DNA of 64,000 nucleotides from Pogonophryne albipinna (taxonomy: Eukaryota; Chordata; Actinopteri; Perciformes; Artedidraconidae). Of this stretch, positions 53,601-64,000 are shown in pieces. Below the pieces are notes generated by a model, which searched no databases, was not told where the DNA came from, and saw only the letters and a list, made by a program, of their open reading frames with translations. Numbering within the stretch: the first letter of the stretch is position 1; each line of letters begins with the position of its first letter. A program made the position numbers and the translations under genes. The DNA lies in the NCBI GenBank assembly GCA_028583405.1, contig CM053243.1:19137550-19201549 (forward strand), given 5' to 3'.

Positions 53601-54761
53601 AGCTGGACCCATAAGATGGGTACTTTAGCTTTTACATAAAGAAAGGGGTCAGTAAAGTATCAGCTGCCTGTTTCTTCTGCTATCAGTTTGGCTAAGCTGT
53701 GACGACATGACCGCGTTGGAATTATTTCTTGAAGTTGACAGTGTAGAGCCTGTTTTGATCAACTCCTAAGCAGACCTGACCCTCCTGTGATGGAGCATCA
53801 GGCTGTGAGTGCAGTGTGAGCCAGGTGCATGTGACATGGGAAGGTTTCCCTGTATGCATTATGTAGAAGCACTGTAGTGTGCATTACGCTTGCAGAGGGT
53901 ACATTTAATGTGTTGAGTAAAGTGGAAACTCAGTCGAACTGAAAGACAATTAGGTTGTTGGTTTGCTCCTCTTGCTCCCAGCTGTTTAAGCCTCATCCCT
54001 GTTTTGTTCATTTGCACCATTTCACTGCAGCTCTGCACACTGCTCTGACCCCATTATCTGCAGCTTTTATCCCCCCCCCCTCACTCCGGGTGTATCATCA
54101 TCTCCCATCCAGCAGGATCTTTCTCTGTTCACTGAAAAGCCTGAGCGGTGTTGGACCTCGGAGGCGCCATTAAACACTCACTGACCTGATCCGCATTTAA
54201 ACCACACACAAACAAACGCACACACAAAAAGCAAAAACACTTACTCCCCTACCTGAGTAAATTCCTGTGGTGTGTAATGGTACCACATTTGTTTTGTAAG
54301 CTGCTCGTATCAGGTTTGAATCCCTGCTGGAATTTGTCTGGTTTTACTTTACACATACTACATTTAACACACTGTAAAAAAAATATATACTCACAGACTT
54401 AACACAATACTTAATGTCTTTAATGTATAGCATTATATGTCACTTTCTATTCTCTTTAGGATTTGAGCTTTATTTTTTTCAATTCATACTTTGGAAGATG
54501 TATTTAGATCATCCTTGATGCACAACTGGATTCCTAAAATCAAATGTAGGCTACTGTTCAGAATCAGTTAAGCAGATCAACAAACAATTACTGCCAAGCC
54601 ATTTATTATATGGTAAACAATTTAACCAATTGACTATGTATCTCTGACAGTTATTCTCCTTTTTTTGTTTAATTCATATTTCTACTCATTCCTCCTCTCT
54701 TCTGGAGTCAGGGACGTGTGGCCTCTGTTTTCTGGGTGTTATTCAAACAGAGGTTGTGTGA
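53601..54761. other. non-coding stretch, nothing recognised
   Basis: The part just right of 53600 may be more of the LINE but is too decayed to read. The rest shows nothing. Confidence 0.35.
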
Positions 54762-54965
54762 ATTACATTACATGTCATTTGTTAGATGCTTTTATAGAAA
54801 GTGACTTACACACATACTCAGTACTGTGGACAATCCCCACAGGAGCAATTTGGGGTGAAGTGTCTTGTCCAGGGACACAATGACATGCTGACAACAGTGG
54901 GATTTGAACTGGCTACCACCTGATTCCAAGTCCAGCACACTATCCACTGAGCCACAGCCACCCAA
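54762..54965 (-). repeat. tRNA-derived SINE, nearly complete
   Basis: On the minus strand: A-box TGGCTCAGTGG (54944-54954), B-box AGTTCAAATCC (54900-54910), body GACAAGACACTTCACCCCAA, tail region AAGTCACTTTCTATAAAAGC and ATGTAATGTAATT. The tRNA-like head gives internal RNA polymerase III promoter elements. Better preserved than the copy at 1481-1650. Confidence 0.85.
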
Positions 54966-56155
54966 TGTTGCCTCCATTCAGGTTCAGATTTATCCTGTAA
55001 CTGAAATCCTCATTCCTCAAAATATTGGATACTTACCAGTATTTTCATGATGTTTTTCTCAAATATGAAATTGGGGATATTCGATAGCAAGTCTTTCAAA
55101 AGATAGTTAAATCTTGATATGGGCATTACTGTAACAGCAACGTTCGCAAACATTTTCCTTTCTAGGTTTTTCATGATCATCGAGACCAAGATGTCATTTT
55201 GTAAACTCAGCCATAGTTTACCTTTCCTTTCTGGGATCATGTAATCTCTGAATAGAAGAAACCACTGCCTCACAGGATGTTCTGTAATTATTGGCACAGC
55301 TGCAGTCAGGAAATAATTACAAATACCTTGTGTGTCGTTTCTCATATCAAACATTAAATCCCACTTTGCTGTCAAGTTATTATTATTAAATTGTTGGGGA
55401 TCAGAAAAAGAAGGTCACTTTATAAATAAAGCTCTCCAACTTCAACTATATTGGTATGACAGATGGTACACTGTACTCTCCATACTAAAGCACATCTCCT
55501 TTTGTAACTGCATCATTATCTTTTTCTTGAATGCATTTCCTCCCTGCTTTTGCAAGGAATTATTATGATTATTTTAGGGATAAAGGTGTCATTTCTGTGT
55601 GTCAGATCATTATGAAAGGAGCTGAAGCTCATCGCTATAGGAGAAGTTGTAGGATCACTAATATTGTTATATTTGATTCCTACCCATTTGATTGTTGTTT
55701 TTCATTCAAAAGCTCATTCAACCGGGATGGTTCCTCTTTTGGGAAACGTGACTCATGAATGTATGCAGAACATTTCTTTGCATTTAATAGCCAATGAGGC
55801 CTTTTATTCCTGATGTAAGTGGTGGAAAATGGCTTAAAACATAAATATGTATTATTAACTGTACATTTAAAAGTGTCTGGTCTGATAAACTCAACAGAAA
55901 TCCTAGAACTTTTTTTCAATAAAATATTCAAGTCTCCCAGTCCGTGACTTTTCCTGAAAGTGTGTTATGTAGCACTCTCTGTTGTTAAAAATGGTCAATA
56001 TGAAGTCAGATTGAAAAAATTGTCCTAAAAATCGCCATTTATACCCATTAGCGCCAGCGGGTAATATTTACCTTATAGAAAATGCAGTGATTTTCGCGTG
56101 AAAACATAAACATGACGTGTTGCTATAGCAACGCCTGTTGTTTACTGCGGTTCCT
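54966..56155. other. AT-rich stretch with an unassigned 121-codon frame
   Basis: A minus-strand open frame at 55010-55375 begins MTAKWDLMFDMRND and shows no domain I recognise; AT-rich codon content and lack of splice context suggest chance. Nothing else is supported. Confidence 0.3.
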
Positions 56156-56254
56156 TATAGATAGAGACAGAGAGAGAGATAGATATATAGATAGATCGAT
56201 AAATAGTTAGTTATAGATAGATCGATCGATAGATAGAGAGAGAGATAGAGAGAC
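56156..56254. repeat. imperfect (GATA)n/(GA)n microsatellite
   Basis: Mixed GATA, GATC and GAGA units over about 100 bp. Confidence 0.9.
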
Positions 56255-57087
56255 ACTTTTAGCGATATTTTATACTTCATGCTATCTGCACACTAGATAC
56301 CTGAGAGTCCACATATTCTATTGGTATAAGTTTCATCACTGTGCATTCAAAACTCACTGTTAACCCTGTGTTCTAGTATGATAAATAAAAGAACATTGTA
56401 CGTTGAAAATCAATGCATTCTAATAGCGGGTACATTTTACCCGTTGGCGGTTTTAGGTTTTAGTGTTTTAATAATCAACTTCATTGCTTTAGTGTTTTTT
56501 TATTGCTGCTGTTATTTGCCCTTTGCTACAGTTTGACAAACAATGTGGTCTCAACGTGGCCCGACATCACAACTGTTAGAAGTCTGATCTTTTATTTCTC
56601 CTCATTCCTGCAAGCAACATTAAGAGACCTGCTACTTTCTTTCAAAATGCCGAACCAAATCGATTTTGAGGTCACATAGGGCCGGAAGATGAAGAAGATA
56701 CAGCAGGCTTTTATATAAAAGAATAAAACAAGGAGTTTTAGACACATGATATAACCATTTAATAATAAGACATCTTGTATTACATGTAGAGTATATACAG
56801 CACATCTAAACTACATTGACAAACATTAGTGGCCTTGGTCCCAACCAACACCTTGTTTCACGTCCTTAAGAAATCCGGGTCACCTGCCATCCTTCCAGCG
56901 ACCAATGTGCTCTGCAGCTGTGAAACGCACACCAACAAAGAACATTTTTACAGAATTGTACATGTTGAGAAAATGCACAGCAAGAAAGGAAAAGGGGAGT
57001 TCAGTTTGTCCCATAAATCCTTCAATGCTACATGGCTGTGAGGAAACATGATATAAAAGACTACTCCTTTCAAATGGATATGGAAAC
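56255..57087. other. non-coding stretch, nothing recognised
   Basis: No supported feature. Ends with ATGGAAAC (57080-57087), the target duplication of the element that follows. Confidence 0.4.
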
Positions 57088-58843
57088 CATGTGCGTCGCA
57101 GCCATTATAGGAGGGTGGGACAAGTCCCCCCCACTTTTTCAAATGATTAGTTTAGACCCCCCCACTTTTACCATGTGGAAAGTCCGTGAATCGGTCTCTC
57201 CACTCGCTGCACTTTGTAGAGCGCTGTGTCAGTGCTTCACTATCAACTCCATTCCACTTGCTTATTGAGAGAATGCCCAAATCAATGAAACTCCGTACCA
57301 TGTTTTCACTGCTACTTTGTACCAAGGCAGATTCTCACATAGCGCGCGCATGTTCAAGGAGTGTTGCCATAGTTGGACAGCACAGCTCAGATCTGTTGTA
57401 TGAAGCGATTCCGATAGCGGAGGTAAGGCACACACACCAAATGTTCAGGAAATGGTTAATACAGCGAAAATCAAAGCTGACGATCTCTTGGTTTGATATG
57501 TTTTCTCCCCCAGACAACATGGACATAAGAACATTGTTTTCAAAGAAGAGGAAAGTAAGTCTTCAGCTGGTAGCAGTTAATCAGTTAACAGTGATGGCGG
57601 CGGCGGCAAAAGCGTCTCACTTCTGGAGAGGAGTTTCGTCTTTATGTCATGATAGAGAGATACAAATACTGAATAGTTTAGATGAGAAAAGGCATCGAAA
57701 TGCCAGGTTACTAGTATTTATCATGTAAACAGGGAACATGAATAACCCGATCTCTCTGTGCTCATGTAAACACCATGATGTCCATGTAGACGCAGTCAGT
57801 GTGTTTTACTGGAGCCTCAGTTCGATAAGAGATTATTTTCTGAGTTCTTAGGTACGCTCTCTCAAAATGGTAATGTGCATTATGTTTTAATTATACTTCT
57901 TATCATTCAGAAGCTTTTTGTGTGTGTTTATGTTTTACTGAGTGCTTATAGGCAATTTCCATCCTAGTATTCAGTTAACTGTTTATTTTCTGTGCACATA
58001 GATTAGCTAATATTCTACCTACTGCTTGGGACTTTGAGTCTTCAAAATGTCCAATGTCACAGACTGGGACTTACTTTAGAGTCAGTTGTATTTACATTCA
58101 GTATGACTTGTTATGATTCAATGTGAAAGAGTATAATGCTCATTAAATAATTATCGCTTCACCACCTCTCTTGACATTTAGGCGCTTGAGAGTGAGTCAG
58201 AGGCAGAACAGGGACAGTGGAGAGAGGTCCATTGCTGAGGTGAGTGATGAAAGGGAAATTACAGTTTAGAGTAAATTGTGATGTGGACTCTCATCCCAGA
58301 GTGTTAAGGAAATCAGTGGGGATATTGAACAGGAAGCATTTCAGTCAAGGGGCATCATGTGACCAATATAGACAGAAGAGCAACATTTATTTAAACATTT
58401 AAGTCAATGATACCATTCCTAGGTGAACTTAACATCTGTATGGAGTCAGATCAGTCTCAATATTAATAAATGCTCACAGAAGGAATCACAAATGTATTTT
58501 GCGATTTATATATAAATGATTCTCCACAACAATATCTCTCAATGCACTCACAAATATTTATTGTTGTATATAAATGTAAAACAAATGGGCATTTAAACTG
58601 CTTTTTATTAATTCAAAGACGGCTCTGAATTAATAATCAAATATGTTTCCTTTCTTTACTACTGGATGAAATTACAAAAGGTACCCATCATTTTCCTCAT
58701 GCTAGTATAGCCACATAAAAGTATCAAACCACCTGTTAGAATGCACCAGAATACAGGAAATCTATTTTTTTTCGTAGTGGGGGACCCCCACACCCCCCGT
58801 TAAAAGTGTCCCCCCCACATTCAGGATGCTTCCTACGCCCATG
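57088..58843 (+). mobile_element. 1.76 kb internally deleted hAT transposon
   Basis: Flanked by a perfect 8 bp duplication ATGGAAAC (57080-57087 and 58844-58851), the hAT hallmark. Ends CATGTGCGTCGCAGCCA and the inverse of CATGGGCGTAGGAAGCA match at about 12 of 17 positions; both subterminal regions carry runs of C (ACAAGTCCCCCCCA; its mirror GTGTCCCCCCCACA). A short frame MDIRTLFSKKRK (57519-57554) followed by a consensus donor GTAAGT resembles the first exon of hAT proteins of the MDIRxFF type. A second exon-like piece (58182-58239; ALESESEAEQGQWREVHC then stop) lies between AG and GTGAGT. The catalytic domain is absent, so it is non-autonomous. Confidence 0.8.
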
Positions 58844-58851
58844 ATGGAAAC

Positions 58852-59840
58852 ACACACTCCCACCCACATGCACAGACGGTACTCTGGAGAAACATAGCTT
58901 AGTGTTTGCCTCAGGCTGTGTGATATCCACTTATCATTTTATCACCAATTAGCACAACACAATAATGAAGGCTGGAAATGAGTCCGATGGGGTGGTGGGC
59001 TCTATGTGCTTATAATCAGCTGAATTTATGTATCTAACTTTATGCTGCTTCAGTGAAATGTTATTTTTTTACTCATGACAAAACATATTCACATGTTTAG
59101 CTGCAGTTTGAAGATGCAATGTGTAATGCCTGGCCACCTATATCACAAATAATCACCAATAGTGACAGCATTTTACCTATACTTCTCCTGGGTCCATACA
59201 AAATGTACAGTCATCATATATAGAAACTAAAACAGACTATGATATGCTAGTCCTGTTGTAAACTGAAACAAACTACTAAGAGTTGTTTTAGAATGCCATC
59301 TTGGCAATGTTGACCGCATTCAGAGCTGATCCCTCATTCAGCTGTGAGTGATCAATACAAGATTACACACCGACCACTTGCAAAGACAACTCAAGTGGAC
59401 AAAACTAAACATCTGCCACCGTCTCATTCCTTAGGATCAATGTAAGTGCTATGTGTGTGGATAAACACTGCAGGCCTTTGTTGAGTTGACACATATTGAT
59501 CGCTCAAAGGCTCTGGATGGTGAGCACTGAGTGTCATTGATTTGGACTGAGTGCCATGCTTAAATGTGTAGACAGGATCACACACATCTTCCATGTCGTG
59601 GTTATGTCATTAATGGACACACTGGATTAACATGTTAGACGTCACTCCGCTGTGATTATCAGTGACAGATCGTTTTTATGGACATAGTAAAGCACAGAAG
59701 GTGCTACTATCCGAACAAATACAAATTGCTGTACAGCTCCAAGTTATATTGTTTCCATTAAAAGCTTTTTAAAATAAATGCTTAATGTGAAAGACTTGCT
59801 TGTAGAATTGAAATGAGAACCCATCTGAATTAGCCTAGAC
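58852..59840. other. non-coding stretch, nothing recognised
   Basis: No supported feature. Confidence 0.4.
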
Positions 59841-59844
59841 TTAA

Positions 59845-60662
59845 AGGGGACCTATCATGCAAAATGCACTTTTTGATATATATATATATGTGTCCCCGGT
59901 GTGTCAGGGAACTCACGCAGCGTCAGAAAATAATACCCTCTCTCTTTTCCTCCGTACCCAAATCTCTAAAAACGGGGCTACAACGGAGCTGATCCAGATT
60001 TGCGTCCGATAGGACGTCACGCCATGCGTTTCAACATGTTGAAACGCGTGGAATCGGCCACAGGCAGTCGGCCAAAGAAATCACTCTGATCGCTTCCGCC
60101 TCTTGAGAGACTGTTGCTTGAGAATGTCTTCCACAGGCAACACTCCAATGGCTGATAGCTCCAGTACCGCACAAAACATGTTTTCGATGGACGAGAGTGA
60201 GACGAGTTCTCTGGTGACTGCTTGGTGTGTCAGGACCTTTACACTCAGAGCTAACCTGTACTGGATAGCATGTGTGTGAAGAAGCAGGAAATAAAAAGGA
60301 ACTCACCTTGTGATATAATAACCGGCAAGAGAGAAAGCCTTTGAGCTCCATACTGTTTCAGAAATAATCCTTGATAATCCATGATATGGCGTTTCATCAC
60401 CGCAGTATCTGCCGGTAGAATCTCCCGCATGAGCTCAGCCCCCTCCTTTTTTTTAATCAATTTTTATTTTTTAAAGCTTTATACCCAAAATCAGCACTTT
60501 TGAAACAGGAAGTGAAATAGAGGAATATGTGGCATGGCTAGAATGGTTGATCTGTTTGGTATTTTGAGCAAAACACTTCATAGACATGTTTTTTATATAT
60601 TTAAAAAATATTACATATCTGAGACCTATGCTATTGCCTAAATATAGCATGATAGGTCCACT
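59845..60662. mobile_element. 818 bp TTAA-target DNA transposon
   Basis: TTAA (59841-59844), then AGGGGACCTATCATGC at the left and GCATGATAGGTCCACT at the right, then TTAA (60663-60666). The inverted ends and TTAA duplication fit a piggyBac/Kolobok-like non-autonomous family that is very abundant in teleosts. It is inverted relative to 47908-49604. No transposase; a minus-strand frame at 60251-60460 is shared with that copy. Confidence 0.88.
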
Positions 60663-60666
60663 TTAA

Positions 60667-63289
<2,623 letters not shown>

Positions 63290-63293
63290 TTAA

Positions 63294-64000
63294 AGTGGAC
63301 CTATCATGCTATATTTGAAAAATATATTGTAGGGCCATACCTATATAAAACATGTCTGTGAAGGTTTTTTTTTAAAATACCAAACAGATCATGCATTTTA
63401 GCCATGCCTCATTTCGCTCTATTTGCTCTATTCCAGCCCTGTTTTTGCAAGGGCTGATTCTGTGACGTAACTTTAATGCAAATGAGCTGCAGCTGACCAC
63501 GCCCCCCTGCAGGAGAGGGGAACATGCTCTGAAATCAGCTGCTGGGCTCTCAGAAGAGGGGGAGGAAAAGAGAGGCTCCGTCCTCCGTGTATTATTCTTA
63601 TATGATTATATAGAGTCATTATTCATTTGTTTTAAAGCTCAATAAATAACAAAGAAGACCTCTGACCAGCACTTCTCTAATTTTGTCCGGAAGATTTCAA
63701 CTTTAACGGACATGTTGACCGGCGAAAAAAAATCGAACTGAAACTCTGCCGCACGGTCCCCTCGTCCCTTGGAAAAGGCGGAGAGGTAGGTGTTTGTCAT
63801 CTGCTGGTGGACTACCAGAGATATTTACAGCAGGTGCAAACGCTTGCCTCGGGGAGGGAGAAAAAGAGCCAGAGCGTCGACAGCAGAGAATAAACAGAAG
63901 GGCAACCATGGCAACCATGGCAACCATGCACGGGAAGTCTTCTTCGCTGCTTTTGTGGCAGGACTACAGCGCCACTTACAGGCCTGGCATAATACTATAG
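63294..64000. mobile_element. TTAA-target DNA transposon, cut by the window end
   Basis: TTAA (63290-63293) then AGTGGACCTATCATGC, the family terminus; CATACCTATATAAAACATGT and ATACCAAACAGATCATGC follow as in the other copies, then it diverges (ACCACGCCCCCCTGCAGGAG). A different, probably longer subfamily. A 9 bp tandem GGCAACCAT x3 is at 63901-63927. The right terminus is outside. Confidence 0.75.

Noticed and set aside
54890..54965. Possible tRNA gene (A- and B-boxes on the minus strand)
   Set aside because: The boxes belong to the head of a SINE: the body and ATGTA tail follow directly, and a second copy with the same body exists at 1481-1650.
55010..55375. 121-codon minus-strand frame
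   Set aside because: No recognisable domain, AT-rich codons, no splice context or repeat partner; a chance frame is likelier.
57186..57728. 180-codon plus-strand frame as a gene
   Set aside because: It lies inside a hAT element with a perfect target duplication; only the short MDIRTLFSKKRK part resembles a transposon exon, and the donor site interrupts the frame there.
63901..63927. GGCAACCAT x3 as a functional motif array
   Set aside because: Only three short units inside a transposon body; simple tandem duplication is sufficient.

Overview
The window looks like nuclear DNA from a ray-finned (teleost) fish. It has long (CA/TG)n microsatellites, teleost-type L2 LINEs and tRNA-derived SINEs, non-autonomous hAT and TTAA-target transposons, and very sparse coding sequence cut into short exons with GT..AG introns. 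There is no prokaryotic-style gene organisation, and I saw no tRNA or rRNA gene and no CRISPR array. Family names for repeats come from motif recognition and from target-site duplications (TSDs) that I read directly; no database was searched.

Coding content is limited to two recognisable split genes, both on the minus strand. (1) An hnRNP C-like gene of the hnRNPC/RALY family has two phase-compatible coding exons, 22307-22382 and 126-176, separated by a 22.1 kb intron. The joined peptide reads ...TTYG|SEFDLDYDSYHEDYYDR, a segment typical of hnRNP C just after its RRM. The RRM exons and the 3' exons are not recognised in the window. (2) Four exons at 62842-62948, 62597-62726, 62335-62431 and 61550-61641 encode a C-type lectin-like domain that closely resembles the C-terminal domain of CLEC18. 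Upstream exons must lie beyond the right edge.

Layout. 1-22382: hnRNPC-like exons and giant intron, containing a SINE, an old L2 fragment, microsatellites, a 3.84 kb transposon-like element with ~530 bp inverted arms (17158-20999) that carries a TTAA-type element inside, and a 143 bp hairpin (21211-21353). 22.4-29.1 kb: AT-rich non-coding DNA with two long CA/GT arrays. 29.1-34.5 kb: a dense repeat island dominated by a ~2.8 kb imperfect palindrome (29282-32111), bounded by 84 bp units that lie in opposite orientation. 34.5-44.1 kb: mostly unrecognised sequence plus a 1.46 kb inverted-terminal-repeat element. 44.15-46.92 kb: an L2 LINE interrupted by a (TTGA)n-tailed retroposon, itself interrupted by a hAT MITE; each of the three insertions has a readable target duplication. 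47.9-49.6 kb: a TTAA element split by a 998 bp hAT element with a perfect 8 bp TSD. 53-60.7 kb: an L2 tail, a SINE, a 1.76 kb internally deleted hAT with a perfect 8 bp TSD, and a second TTAA element. 61.5-63 kb: the CLEC18 domain exons. 63.3-64 kb: the start of a further TTAA element cut by the window end.

The two genes show no functional link. The most interesting content is structural: the palindrome with its flipped 84 bp unit, the long-armed element with tandem hairpins, and several nested insertions whose order can be read from the sequence.
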